Shown: positions 30,001-44,782, counted from the stretch's first letter. The stretch is DNA of 64,000 nt from Siderastrea siderea (GCA_964030785.1 OZ034975.1:45601569-45665568); one strand, 5' to 3'. Numbers and translations are program-made. The notes: a model not told the origin generated them from the sequence alone.

Positions 30001-33000
30001 ATTGTGCTCGTGGAATGGATAGACCTTGTGCATCACAGTACCTATTTGAGAAACAATGAGAATTTCATGAGCTAAATTTGTCACATAAGCAAGCACTTAA
30101 AAAGAAAAAATCTTTAAAATTGCACTTGTGACATACTGCTGAAGAGCTCACACTGTTGGATTTCAAATATGATTTATTTAGTACATTTTCCATGTATCTT
30201 GCTTTTTTTGTTCCTATGTAAGTAGAGGCATTCCTAGTGCCAAGATAAACTATAAGAGAAAGAAGCTGTGGTGTTAGTTTCCTTTTGTTGTGTACCCATT
30301 TCTCCAGTAGAGAGCCTCTAAACATTATTGTCAAGCTATTTGTGTGGGATGGGAGAGTATTTTGCTCTTCCTCACACATTCTGAAAGAGCAACTCACCAT
30401 CCAGGAGTACAGGCTGTGCAGTTTTCCAGATAGTAGGCACCACTATGGTTGTTGAATGTTCCAATTGGACACGGTTGAGGGTCACCTGATCCAGGCGGAC
30501 AGTAGTGACCTGTTTTACAAATTGTGGGTGTCTCAGAACAAGTCGGACAATAGTGACCAATAACGCATTCTTTGCAGTCCTCCACAAACCGTCCTCCTGT
30601 CTCATTTAGGTAGGTTCCCTTAGGACAGGGCACCTGCTTAGGCCCATAGGAACCAATGCGCAAGCTTGACACACCGTCTGTGATGTTTGTTGGACAGTAG
30701 AAGCCGGGGCTACAGTCTCCAGTCTCATCAATGGATTGTTCCAGACAGTACTTCCCAGCGGTGCACATTGAGCAGTTGTAGACACTTTCACCATTAGTGT
30801 ATGGATTAAATGTTCCAACAGGGCATGGAATCTCTCTAGGTGTACCTACAAATAAGACATTTGAAACAAAAGAACATTAATTATTCTATTGCAAGACATA
30901 TGACTATTTGACCAAGCAGGATGCTTCTTCAGTTTGACCTTAGGTTATACATTAGAGACACGGATACTGTTGCAAGGATTTAGACACGGATTACTCTTGA
31001 GAAAATCATAAATAATTTTTCAAGCTCAGTTATTGAATTTCTAGCTTTTTCTCTGGTTCACATACTGGCTATCAGCAAATTAGTAAACCCAACCTTTTTT
31101 GCATATGGAAATAATAACTGGATGCCGTGAGCTATGACAAGTTCTGCAATGCTCAAAAGATTTCCTTGCAAAGCAAACATTTTGTTAACAAGTATGTCAT
31201 CAATTCAGCAACTATAACCAAAGTTGAGAATTTAACAAAAGAAATTATTCCACCTGTAGTTGTTACGTATGAGGTGATTAAATAAATAAATAAATCACTC
31301 TATTTAGGTGTGCTAATATTGAGTGCTAATACTGGGGACACCTCCAAGATCGAATTGGAATTTGGAAATGTTGGTTTTCGAGGAGAGGGCAAAAAAACCT
31401 CTCAGAGCAAAGACGAGAACCAACAACAAACTTGACCCACATATGACACCAGGTATGGGAATCAAACCTGGGCCACAGTGGTGGAAGGCAAGTGCTCTCA
31501 CCACTGTGCCATCCCTGCTGCCCTATTGAATGCATGTGCAGGGAATAATAATATATTATTATTGCTAATTATCTTACAAACCTTCAGGACAGTAGTGCGC
31601 CTTGTTGCAGTCTGTTGCTTCACTGACATCTTTCAGTCCTGTTGTACAGTACTTTCCTGCTGGACACTGCATAGTAGTGTTCATAGCTGTTTCTGTTGTT
31701 GTTTCACTGTCACAGTAACGGCCAGCTAAGCATGTCTGGCATACTGACTGTCCTGGATTAGTGTACTTTCCCTTTCCACAGGGGTAGGGTTCAACAGTGC
31801 CGTTTAGGCAAAAGTGTCCCGCAAGGCAGGTCAGACAGTCCCCTTTACTTCCTGCAGGGTTCCCAACAACTTCACTGCTCGACGAGTTGAAACCATAAGG
31901 CATGTATGTTCCTACAGAATGAAAGATAACATGACAAGTTAAAACTGTAGCAGATGTGAGTTCCTACAGAATGAACAATCACTTGACGGATTAAAATATT
32001 ATTGTTAGGGTAAATAAGTTACTAAAGAATGAACAAATACACAAGATAAAACAAGTTTAGTTATCCAGTCAGTAAGATTGCACCTCTCTAAGAAAGACAT
32101 TTGGAGATGATCTCTACTAACTTTAAGTACTTTGCATGTATCACGTCTCTTAGGCATACATCACTAAGAAAAACAACTCAGTCTATAAAAGAGGGGCCTC
32201 TCTCAGGCCTTTAAGACAAACATCTCACGACATACCCTTCTTTAGGGCAGAATCTTCTCTATGACAGGAACCTTTCTAAGGAAAACTCTTATCTTAGACA
32301 GTGACTTCTTTAAGGGCAACAATTATCTAAGACAGAAAGCTGTCTGAGGTGGACAGCACTCAAGGGAACACCTTTCTAGGGCAGCAATCTCATAAAGACA
32401 TCTCTCTTTCAATGCAGACACCTTTCAATACTTTCTAGTTACAGAGAGAATTTTAGCTTGGTAAGTTCCCAATCTCATACCACTCACTGACATTTTGTTA
32501 ACACAACCAACAAGTCCACTCACCTATAGGACAGGGCAAAGGCTGCACTGTTCCTTTCTCACAGAAATGCCCCTGAGTGCAGTTAAGACATTGGTCTTGC
32601 CTCCACTTTCCAAATTCTGGATTATAAGTACTGTTCGGGCATGGAAACTGTTCAGCCACTCGTGTTCCACTTGGACAGTAATATCCTGGTGGACAGTCAC
32701 CTCTTGGGGCTGCTTCTCCTCCTGGACAGTACTTTCCCTCGTCACAGATGTCACACTGGGAAGCGTTAAACAAGTCAGTTCTATTCGAGTATGTTCCAGG
32801 AAGGCACGGAAATTTGGTTGCTGAACCAGTCCCTGTTAATTAAGAAAGACAACAACAAAGAAGGTGTTTTCCAACTAGCTTTATTGAGAACAATATGCCA
32901 AGACTTATAAACGTCAACAGCTTCCTGGAGATGTGGTGCATCCATTGTGGTTTCTATGGGTGTCTTGAACACTGAATAAATCCCAGTTAAAATCACCGAC

Positions 33001-34384
33001 TCAACAAAATATGTCTCCATCCAAGCTTTTTGAAGAGTATTAAACTTTTTGATAATGTAATTAATAATGTAGCTCTTGATACAAACATCATTGTCTAAAT
33101 CATCATCTGTTATGTTTGTTTTACTGGCTTTGTCAGTATTAGAATTGGTAGATACCAACATCCACGGTGAGAAGTTATGGGCTTGGACAGTTTGGCTTGT
33201 CTGACTCAGAAGGCCTTTTGAGAAAATTATTTCACTAGCCAGGAACATGGGTGCTTATCACAAAATGCATGTTTGAGGAGTCTTTATAAAGTGGGTGTTT
33301 ATTATATAATTTGATAAAAGCATACAACTCACCTAGAGGGCAGTAATGCCCTTGGCGGCAATCCACCCAAGTGTTGTTGTTGTTTATACCGGTGCCCCAG
33401 CCACATATCTTTCCTTGTGGGCAGATTAGACACTCATCTGGTAGAGTCAGACCTGCTCTGTTTCCATATGTACCCGGTGGACAAGGGAACTGATGACCCG
33501 CTATTGTGCCATTTGGACAGTAATACCCCTCATAACAGTATTCAGTTGCATTGACCTGGCCTGCTTGAGGACAAAAGTAGCCTGCTGTGCATGGAATACA
33601 GTTCAACAAATGACCTACATTCCAGTGGGGATTATATGTACCTGGAGGGCATGGGATGGGTGTAACTGTTGGTTCAGTTAATGAACCATCAGGGCAATAT
33701 GAGCCTGGAGGACACGCCTTGCACTCAGTGTAATTCTTTAGCCCAAACACGTCATTGTAAGTTCCAGCATGACAAGCAAACTGTGTTCTTGAGCCAGTGC
33801 CACTGGGACAGTAATAGCCCGGTGGGCACAGAGTTGGTTGAGTGGATCCAGCCGGGCAAAAATTACCAGCAGTACACGGCAGACAAGCCACTGCGCGAGA
33901 TGACTGGTTAACATTTGGGTTGTATGTTCCTGCAGGACAGGGGAACTGATGAGGAAATTTAGTTCCCAAGGGACAGTAATGTCCCTCTGGGCACACAAAT
34001 GGTCTGTAGTCAACTGTGCCACTGTCTTGACAGTAGTAGTTTAATGGGCAAGCCATACAAGCTTCCTGGGATTGAGAGCCATTGTGAGGGTTATAAGTTC
34101 CTGGTGGGCAAGGGAACAGAGTCCGCCCATCACACCATCCTCCTTCAGGGCAAACATCTAAAATGAGATAATGATGATAAAGTAAGCTGTTTGTTAATGA
34201 AATTTTCTATGCAGATGGCAATCTAATATGATTTCTGAAGGTGTGCTTGTACCTTCAGGTGGGCTGTCTGTTGTTGATCCTTCTTTGCATCGAAATCCTC
34301 CTTTGCAAGGCAAACACTGAATCCATCCAACACTAGAATAATACCCCGGAGGACATGGCTCAGGTGCTGAAAACACAATAATAC

Positions 34385-34434
<50 letters not shown>

Positions 34435-37400
34435 CACTGAACTCTTGAATGATGCAAAAATCAATGGATGATTGAATGCAGAGGAATGGAGTTGAATGTC
34501 TCTTTTCCACTTTATAAAGTGGTTACTTCATATCCTTTAGGCAACCATCTTTAGAGGTTTTAATCAGTTCTTGATTGCTGTGTTCAGAGTTTCTTATAAG
34601 CAACTACCTAATCAGCTGTGCTACTCACAAAAGTGACACCAGTTTTTCAAACAAACACTTCCCTGTCATAACAAGGACCTGACAGCAAAAGCAGCAGCCA
34701 AAAGACTGAACAAGCTTTATGTTGCCCCTTAACACAAAGAACATAACACAAAAGCTATCAGATTCTCACATGCTGGATCGGCACACTGCTTGCCAGCTTC
34801 GCACAGCTTGCACTGCGCTGCATTTGTTTCACTGAAATATCCTGGAGGACAAATAGTAGGGCCTTCAGTGATTGAAGGACACTTGCTGCCTGGGAGGCAG
34901 ATGGTACACTTGATCTGAGCCCCTAGAGAATATGTTCCATTTGGACAAAGGTTCCTGCAAATAAAAAAGGAATATAATTATTATAATTTGGAAAATCAAC
35001 CCTCCAAGAGCCAGAGCACTTTGCAGGATTATATTTTACATGAACGTAAAAACACTTAATTTCAATTCACTTATTTTTATTCATGTAATTATTTATACCT
35101 GACAGCTTGATCCTGAAATGGGCACTCATATCCAGGAGGGCATATCTCACAAGATGACGCATTGCCAGTGGAGTAATAACCCAGTTCACATGGAAGCTCC
35201 TCTTTCTTATCCGTGTATGGACAGTAGCTGAAAGAAAATGTATTTTACAAAAGAAATTAACATTTTGTTTGAAAGGCAAGAATGTCACACCTTAAGGAGG
35301 CTCGCAACAGTTTTTTTGACCTTGGAGTGTATCTTTTGAAGTCAAAATTTCGCATAGAAGATAAACTTCGATTTCCTTAATACTACACCACCTTTTCAAT
35401 AAATGACCAAAGTTTAATTTCTCACTGGTTTCCTAGCAACAGCTGTCGCCATAGCAACGGTAATGGACAACCCCTCATTTCAAATAATGTCGAATATCTC
35501 GAAAACTAGTAAGACACTTTATGACGAAACTTGAACTATTTAGACTACTCGACCTACACAACTTGTATGCAAAATTAGGGAAATATCTGTAAGGGCGTTT
35601 TCACGTAAATCATGATACATTTTTTACGGGCTGATTTTGGTCATTCCTGCAATTTTCTCCAATATTTCAAGAAAGATAAGACTTAACACTTTCTCTTTTC
35701 AGTTGAAGAATCTTTTATGATATCAAGACATTCTTAATGTACATTGAGCTTCCTAGGTGGTTGTGATTTTAAGATATTTATATTTAAAAACTGCTAAAAT
35801 GCAGCACAAATCAGCCAAAAAGACCGTAATTTGCATAAAAAGAAATATTTCTAAACTGCCCTTACAGATTTTTCTCTTAAATTGATTGACGTTAGAATAA
35901 TAATTCTTTTTGATGTTCCAGCAAGTTTTAGGCTGAATAAACATTTCGTTTATTAGATAAGAAGGCTGAATCTCAGTCAGGTTTCAGTCGTTATTAACTT
36001 TCAACGAGCAACAGTATTATTTTGTTTTTCCTGGTCTATTTCTCGGTTATTCACGTGCAATGAATATTTATACACGCTGCGCTTGTGTCCTCTCGTGTAT
36101 TTATAATTCCTTCTCATAATAATAAAAAAATGTCGTCTTCTGAGCTTCTTCCTGGAGACTCTTTGCCATTATTCTTTAAATACTGACTGACGTTTTAGCT
36201 TTTTTAATTACGGATTGCATACATGTTACACTGGGGCCGAAAAATGACGAGAAACAAGCTCAGAAGACGAATATATGTTTGCTCATTGAAAGGTAATAAC
36301 GACTGAAACTTGACCAAGATCCAGCCTTCTTATCTGATAACAGAAATGTTTATTCAGCCTAAAACTTGCTGGAAAGTTTACAAATATTTCTATTTGTGCA
36401 AATTACGGATTTTTTGGCTGATTTGCTCTGCATTTTAGCAGTGTTTAAATATAAATATCTTAAAATCGCAGCCACCTGGGAAGCTCAATGTACATTAAGA
36501 ATGTTTTGATATCATAAAAGATCCTTCAACTGAAAAGAGAAAGTGTTAAGTTTTATCTTTCTTGAAATATTGGGGAAAATTGCAGGAATGACCAAAATCA
36601 GCCCGTAAAAAATGAATCATGATTTACGTGAAAACGCTCTTACAGATTTTTCCCTAATTTCGCATACAAGTTGTGTAGGTTGAGTAGTTCAAATAGTTTA
36701 AGTTTTGTCATAAAGTGTCTGACTAGTTTTCGAGATATTCGACATTATTTAAAATGAGGGGTTGTCCATTACCATTGCTATGGTGACAGCTGTTGCTAGG
36801 AAACCAGTGAGAAAATAAGCTTTGATCATTTGTTGAAAAGGTGATGTAGTATCAAGGAAATTGAAGTTTATCTTCTATGCAAAATTTTGACTTCAAAAGA
36901 TACACTCCAAGGCCAAAAAAACTGTTGCGAGCCTCCTTAAGACGCACATAGATCTAACTGCAGGTTCCTATCTCTGAAAATGAAGTGACTGGTAGTGTTA
37001 TTTCTTTCCCCTGGATAGGTTGCTAGTCCATGGCACCTTACCCCCAAGTATCCATTGTACTAGTTTTGCCCCCAGTCTGTTGGGGAGCAGGGATGGCGCA
37101 GTGGTGAGAGCACTCGCCTTCCACCAATGTAGCCCAGGTTCGATTCCCAGTCCCAGTGTCATACGTGGGTTGAGTTTGTTGTTGGTTCTCGTTCTTGCTC
37201 TGAGGGATTTCCTCCGGGTTCTCTGGTTTTCCTCCCTCCACAAAAACCGACTTTTCCAAATTCTGATTCCACCTACTTGTAAAGCGCATTTGAATATTCA
37301 CATAGAAAATGCGCTATATAAGTTCTAAATTATTATTATTATTATTATTAAAACCCTGCATATAACCTAATGGATTAAGAACCTGTATGCTAAAATTTGT

Positions 37401-38203
37401 CATTTAGAACCTGTTGTAGTCTAAAAATTTAAAGAGGGTTATCTGAGAGCCAAAATGTGCCCAAGTGTCTTGTAACTCAAATGGCCTCAAGTGACTCAAG
37501 GCATGGTCTCTGCATCACTTGTTCTTGTTTCCTGACAAGGAGAAAAGGCTTAACTCGACATTTGTCTCTCTCCACCCAGGTCTATCCACTGGTGGGGCGG
37601 GGGGGGGGAACTCTAGATGTACTGGCATTCCATCCTGGTGGAAAATGAATAGCCTAGTTGTTCCATGTTACAGAAACTAGAGTGGCCATGTGGACTGCTT
37701 TCTTTGTGCACTGCTGGCCATGTAGGCTTCTTGTGGTCTGTTTGATTCTACCTACTCTTACATACCAGATAGGTAGTACAGACTGTGTCAGTCCAGAAAA
37801 TATCCATGCTTCCCCCATGGATGGTTTTTTGGTTTGAACTTCCCCAACCTTTCGGAAAATTTCAGTTTTGCTTCATACTTTCCTTTAAAAGTTTTTAATT
37901 GGTTTTTGAGACCCTTACCCCCTTGGAATTTCCAATGACCTTCCATGGGGTGGGTATAGATAATTTATGGAACCACATATTGCAGTATCCATGTAAACAA
38001 AATGCCTATCCCCTACAAAAAGCCTACACACTTTTGATTGGTCGGGTGCCCTGTAAATATAGCCTTGAACACTCGATCATCAATATTACTAATAACATTC
38101 TCAGTGCCTAATAATGAGACTTATGAAACTCGACAAAAAAGCACTTAGCTTTTTCACAGATGAACAGCCATTTCTATTTTAAATGGACATGCTGTGAATA
38201 AAC

Positions 38204-38260
<57 letters not shown>

Positions 38261-41200
38261 TACTACTTACAATCCTGCTCTGCATGGTGTACACTCCGTC
38301 TTCCTTGCAAGTGCATAAAAACCAGGCTCACACTTGATCATGTAATCCGTTGTTGTATTAGGGCAGGCATAACCTTTAGGGCAAGCTGTGCATGTCGTTG
38401 CAGCTCCAATAGCATATTCACCATCTAAGCATGCTTGTGAAGAGCCATCTTTACTGGGACACTTGTACCCAGGGGGGCAAGGATCACAAGAATCTTTTCC
38501 ACCCGTAGAGAAATATCCAGGTTCACAAGGAAGTACGATGTCTTTACTGTGGTGTAAAAGAAAACATTCAGAATTAACTGAAATTAGTTTTTTGCTTAAT
38601 CAGCTGCAAAAAATCATAAATCATCAAATGAATTTAACAGCTTCAAAATTTGCTGCAACACTCACTTAACTTGTTAACACTGATGAGTTCCTACAGTGTG
38701 TTAAAAAATTTTGGACAGGTGTTGAATCAAAACTTTAACTTAACTATGTTTCAACACACTTTCAACAATGTTCAGACTACCACTCAGTCTTAGCACTTGG
38801 TTCAGCAAACATTTAGCAAATGTTATAAAAACAAAATGTTAAAATCATTAAAAATAGGCCATTGTGCTAACTTACTCAGTGTGTGGGCAGAATCTTGCAG
38901 GTGGGCATGTCGTGCACTGAGTAGCACTGCCAACAGAGTATGTTCCTGGAGTGCAAGCTACCTTTTTCGTGGAGTCTGATGTGTTTGGACACATATAACC
39001 AGGGGGACAAGGTGTACATGATGTGTCACCTGCATCGCTGAATGTACCTGAAGCAAAGAAACCAATCAGGTGTTAAGAACTTGTTGTTCTGCCACACATC
39101 ACAATCCCGTTGTTCCAGAAAAATCCATCCCCACCTCCAATGGGCAGCTTTCTGGTTTGAACATTCCCACCCCTCTGGAAATTCCAGTTTACCTACATAC
39201 CTTTCTTTAAAAAAGTTGGTTTTTGAGATCCCCCACCCCACCCCACCCCACCCCACCCCAAGGGGCGGGGGTCCCTATAGCCAAAATATGGAAAATTTCT
39301 GGGCATGGAAATTTTCTGGAACCAAGCACCACAGCCAATTCCGCAGCTGCACTGTAATGCCACTTTTTCAACATGACTTTCTAGCTATGATTCCCTTGTC
39401 AGGATTTGCTTAACAGGTTACCAACTACTATTAACACTCAACCATTGTGAAATACTGGACAATGCTCTCACCATTGAGCTACTGCATGTACATGTAATGG
39501 GAGACTTGTGCCACGATCTTTGTCAGAGTTCCTTGGGGCACCTTGACAAACATTCCCTTAATTTAACCCTTATTTCAATTAATGTGCAAAACAGGTTGAC
39601 AGAAATGACCCCTCTAGCCCCAAACAATGCTGATCCCCCTAGCATAAAGAGGGAAGGTATTTTTTTAAAGAATTCCTCCTTCCTTCATACAAAATGCATA
39701 AGTTTCCCAAAACTGCTGTCAAAGATAATTTGCAGGTTATTTACCATGATGTTGTTATGTTAGGTTTGTCCTGCATACTGCTTGGATCAGCAATTAATTT
39801 TCTCTTAATATTGTTAATATTTTATTTATTGGTGTTATTGGAGTATCAAACTTGCAACTCTGTGTCATTCTCTCAAAAACCAAAACAGGAGAATATTGCT
39901 ATACCTGCTGCACATGCCTGAGGACCACCAGTGGTCGCGGGACATTCAAATCCAGGTTTGCACTGACTACAGCTTTGAGAGTTCTTAACGTCTGCATACT
40001 CTCCTAGTAGACAAGGCTGAGGAAGCGACCCACTGTTTGCACAGGCATACCCAAGTGGACAGTCTTTACATTCTGTTGCTCCTCCCAGTGAGTACTGTCC
40101 AGGTAGCGTACAGGGTACCTCTCCCTCTTGAGGTGTGCGGCAGAAGTATCCCGGCCGACACCTAATGCAGACAGTGCCATTGTTGCTGGGGATTTCTCCA
40201 GCATTACAGCTAACAGGCAGTTTGTATCGAGATTCACAGATTTGTCCTGTGCTGGCATTGGGACACTGTGCACAGGACACCACTAAGAAAAGATGCAAAG
40301 AAATCATGTACATAAACTTAGATGTAAGCTATAAGAACCAATAACATAATTAAAATACCACAGATTTCTATGCATGTTTGCCATCAAAAATGTCTTGTTC
40401 AGAACTGGTAATCAAAAGCATAAAATTTTACATTTTCCTCTTCCCTATCTATGATATGATTGACCATCTCTACAATTTTTCAACTTCCTTAACTGAAGAT
40501 GTGATTTATCAAATGCATGTTGAATAACTTCAAATGCGCATAAAATTTGAGTTTATTTCATGATAAAATGAGGAAAATGGTGTATCTCTTAGAGGTTGAA
40601 AAGAATTAGTTGGACTCATTCTGTTAACAAAATATGGTTATCTTACTTGAGTCAGTGCTGTAGAAGTAACCCAGTACATCATCAAAAGGACAAATCTGTG
40701 TTCTCTTGTTCTCTGGGCAACTGTAGCCTGCTGGACAAGGCTTGCACTCTGTTGACAATGCTTCCGCATATGTAGCTAAAGGGAAAATAAAATTACAAAT
40801 GAGCCACTGTTAAGTGCCTGTTTAAAACATGTAGCTACTCCAATTTTTGTAGTTCTTATTATTTATTTTTAGATTTTTGTGACCTAGTGTATAAGGGCCA
40901 CAAGTTTGTTAGCTTAACAGCTATTGAGTGCTACCCTCTATAAATAAAGGCTTCAGAGTGCAATTTAAGCGTTCTGTTCAGGTAATTAGTTGGAACCATG
41001 AAGAGCCACCCAAAGGCCTTTGTTGTTAGCCTTATTTTAACTGCCTGCTAAAAAGCAAGGTGTTACTTCTCTGTCAGGGAAATGTCACACAAAATCCAAT
41101 TGCTAGGCAGAGAAATCTACTGTATTCTCTTTGCCAGACAGGCTTACATGTGTATGCTTGGTGCATGCATGCTTGGTGCATGCTTACATGTGCATGCTTG

Positions 41201-44200
41201 GTGCATGCATGCTTGTTTTTCTGTGCTTGACACCACTTGCAAGGTTTTTTGGAAGTCTGGATTAGCTCAGGGGTTTCAATAAAATTTGAAGTAGGCAGCT
41301 GGTTTGAGTAGAGTAACCGACTGTATCAACCATACTTGTCCAATACTCCGACAAATTTATGCATAGCATTGTTAAATTTCTTATTGTTTTGCCTCATTTT
41401 TTATTGTTATGCTTTTGTACAGTATTGTTATGTGATGTGAATACAATACAATGCCATGCATAAATTTGTCGGAGTATTGGACAACCCTCGTATCAACAGG
41501 GGCTTTGAAAGAATCTTCCTGTAATTACTTCAATTTAGGGGAAAAGTAGCCGATTTCTCTGAGCGAAATAGCCGACGCTTTTCGTCGGCCGTCGGTGCTT
41601 ATTGAAAGCACTGTTAGCTCATTACAAAATTGCATAATTTGTTGTGATATTTGGTTAAAAATTACTCTTGATTATTTTGGTTTTTTTCTGATGTTTCTAG
41701 AGCAATCAAGAAGGTGTGCTTATCATGCAAGCAAGTGAACAACCACAAGGTTAGCAAGCAAAATGGCTGAGAGGAGAAACTGCTTGGCCTTTTAAGGTGA
41801 CTCGATCAAAATAAATGACGCGCTCTATGCCTCTCTAAAAACTCTAATAACATCGTCATTTCTCACTCGATTGCCTTGAAACTTTCGCATTTTACACACA
41901 ATTTATCGAGGAATAATACGTAGATGTACTCTTTGTTAATTTTGCGTGATTTTGCTTTGATTGAACACTACTTTTTTGATAAAATTGCTATTCTAACAAA
42001 ACTGAGTACTACGATTTGATCTAAACTTCTAGAATCAGCTTAAAATAACATCTTACCTTGACTCTTCAAGTTTCCGCACAATCGTAGGAACAGAAATCCC
42101 CGCACAATTTGAGCGTCAAAATAACAACCCCAGACGGACTTCAAAGTTTGGACCGCTTCAGCGCTTTCCAAATTTGACTGAAAAGCATAATAACTCCAGA
42201 CAAAGTAAGTTGAATGTATCGTTATAGTTAGTTCCAAACCGCATTTGGCTATCCGCAACGATGAAAAAGTTTGGGCGGCTATTATAAACTCACTTTCTGC
42301 ATCAAAATATAACGAAGTCGCCAAAGTCACGTTTTTCTGAATTATATGAAAACTGACCGGACGAATTGAATAAAACTACCGGAACATGAAACTGAATCTT
42401 TTACACAATTACTTTGCGCTATTTTACTTTGCTGGTGCGGTCTGGGTTTGGACAATATATTTTTTGAAAGTGATGCACTATCGAAACTCTGTTTTGTATA
42501 CGGCTTTGTTGTTGTCTGAATTCCACACACATTGGCTAGGGGGATGCATTGATGGTGTTTGGTTGCTACACGCTTTGGTGGTTTTACGTATTTGCTCTAT
42601 AATTTCATGATCATGCTAATTGAAAATAAAGGAACAATTATTATCCTATGACATCCTATGTTGATATCAGACGACACACTTTTTTGCATATCTCAAAATA
42701 ACGATTTAACCTTCACCTGGCATGACATTATAGACACGTAAAACCAACAAAGCATGTAGTGACCAAATATAGACAATGCGCACCCCTAGCCAATGTGTAA
42801 ATTCCTCAAATTCTCATCAAATACAAGGAAATTTGCATAGCGCTACTGTGGAATTCAGATAACAACAAAGCCATATACAGAACAGAGTTTCGAGTGCATC
42901 ACTTTCAAAAAATATATTGTCCAAACCAAGACCACCCCAGCAAAGTAAAATAGCGCAAAGCATGTGTAAACGATTCAGTTTCATGTTCCAGTAGTTTTAT
43001 TCAATTCGTCCAGTTAGTTTTCATATAATTCAGAAAAACGTGAATTTGGCGACTTCGTTATATTTTGATGCAGATAGTGAGTTTATAATAGTCGCCCAAA
43101 CTTTTTCATCGTTGCGGATAGCCAAATGCGGTTTGGAACTAACTATAACGATACACTGAACTTACTTTATCTGGAGTTATTACGCTTTTCAGTCAAATTT
43201 GGAAAGCGCTGGAGCGGTCCAAACTTTGAAGTCCATCTAGGGTTGTTATTTTGACGTTCAAATTGTGCCAGGATTTCTGTTCCTACGATTTTGTGGAAAC
43301 TTGAAGAGCCAGGGTAAGATGTCATTATAAGCTGATTCTAGAAGTTTAAACCATATCGTAGCGCTCAATTCCGTTAGAATAGCAATTTTATCAAAAAAGT
43401 AGTGTTCAATCAAAGCAAATTCACGCAAAATTAACGAAGAGTACATCTACGTGTTGATATACGTATTATTCCTTGATAAATTGTGTGTAAAATGCAAAAG
43501 TTTCAAGGCAATCGAGTGAGAAATGGCGATGTTATTAGAGTTTTTAGAGAGGCATAGAGCGCGTCATTTATTTTGATCATGTCACCTTAACTCATTGCCT
43601 TGCTCCTTTGCTCACTTGCACGCTCAGTTTTCCCCTTGGCCAACCCCCTTTGCCTACAAGTAGTTTGTTTTGCTCCTTTGTTCTCTTAAATAAAATGTAA
43701 ATCACAAGGTGTGCTCTTTAGAAAGGGAATAGCAGCAGTCAATTTGTTCTACTGTCAAAGGTCTGTTACCTCCTGTGCAGGCCACAGGTGAACCAGCTGG
43801 ATCTGGGCAGGCACTTCCAGCTGGGCATGCTGTGCAGTTTTCAAATTTTCCTCCCAAAGAGTACATTCCAGCAGGACATGGAACTGGTGGGTTACTGCAA
43901 ATTAAACAGACAATTTATCAAGAGTGTTCTTTGAGAATTTTATTGTTGTGTAAATTTTATAAAGAAAATTAAATCATTTTTTAACTCATGTGATTAGTAG
44001 AGTAATGACTCAATTGTATGACTGCCTCAAGGGCCAGCTGATCAACTAATTGAAGGACGGACTGAATAACTGTGTGACTGACTGCTTGCCTGACTGACAG
44101 ACAGATGGTTGGATGGAGAGGCAAACAGACTGACTGACTGATTGACTGACTGACTACCAGATGGCCTAATTTATTTATTTCCTGGGTAAATATCTGACTG

Positions 44201-44712
44201 ATTCATTTTCTAGCTTCCTGGCTAGTTCGTTGACTGACTAACTGATGGACAAGCCAACTGACTGACTGACTGGCTGGCTGGCTGAACTACTGATTGACAG
44301 AATGGTGGACCAACATACTGACCAACTAACCAACTGATTAACAGACTGACTAGTGACTAACCAAAGTAAGTTTTGTGCTTTCATTTCGTTGCAACAAACC
44401 TTGGATCAGGACAGTAAAACCCAGCTGCACAGGGCACACAAGAAGTACGGTTTGGTGTACTTTGGTAACCTAAGATGAAATGGTTAAACAGTCCAGTTAG
44501 TTTGTTACTAAATACATGAAAACTGCTTTGGCAGAGCGACAGACCGTGACTGTGAGTGACTTATAATCTGACAAACTGCCTGTCGGTTACTGACTGATAC
44601 ATTGAATGACCAATTGACTGTGCAATATAAATTAATACATTACTATTACTAATTACATGTAGTTATCATAAATTATTAGTGAACGATAGATTGACTCACA
44701 GACTGACTGACA

Positions 44713-44782
<70 letters not shown>

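Larger units (their letters stand above)
35228..38270. other. Intron 10 of gene 1, longest intron, transposon-rich
   Basis: About 3.0 kb with the 1.64-kb palindrome, a solo minisatellite unit (36985-37060), the SINE at 37088 and the (TTA)n tract. The stretch 37355-38200 shows nothing recognisable. Confidence 0.75.
40776..43769. other. Intron 6 of gene 1, transposon-rich
   Basis: About 3.0 kb, nearly 2 kb of it in the elements at 41336 and 41796. The remainder (40776-41150, 41490-41790, 43590-43769) shows nothing recognisable. Confidence 0.75.

Noticed and set aside
33235..34157. Read-through end of gene 1 after E14
   Set aside because: The frame stays open 98 bases past the GTGAGT donor and then stops, but the donor is strong and E15 continues the module pattern in phase.
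42040..43446. ORFs in the 1.79-kb palindrome as a transposase
   Set aside because: They are short, mirrored between the arms and show no catalytic motif; the element is non-autonomous.
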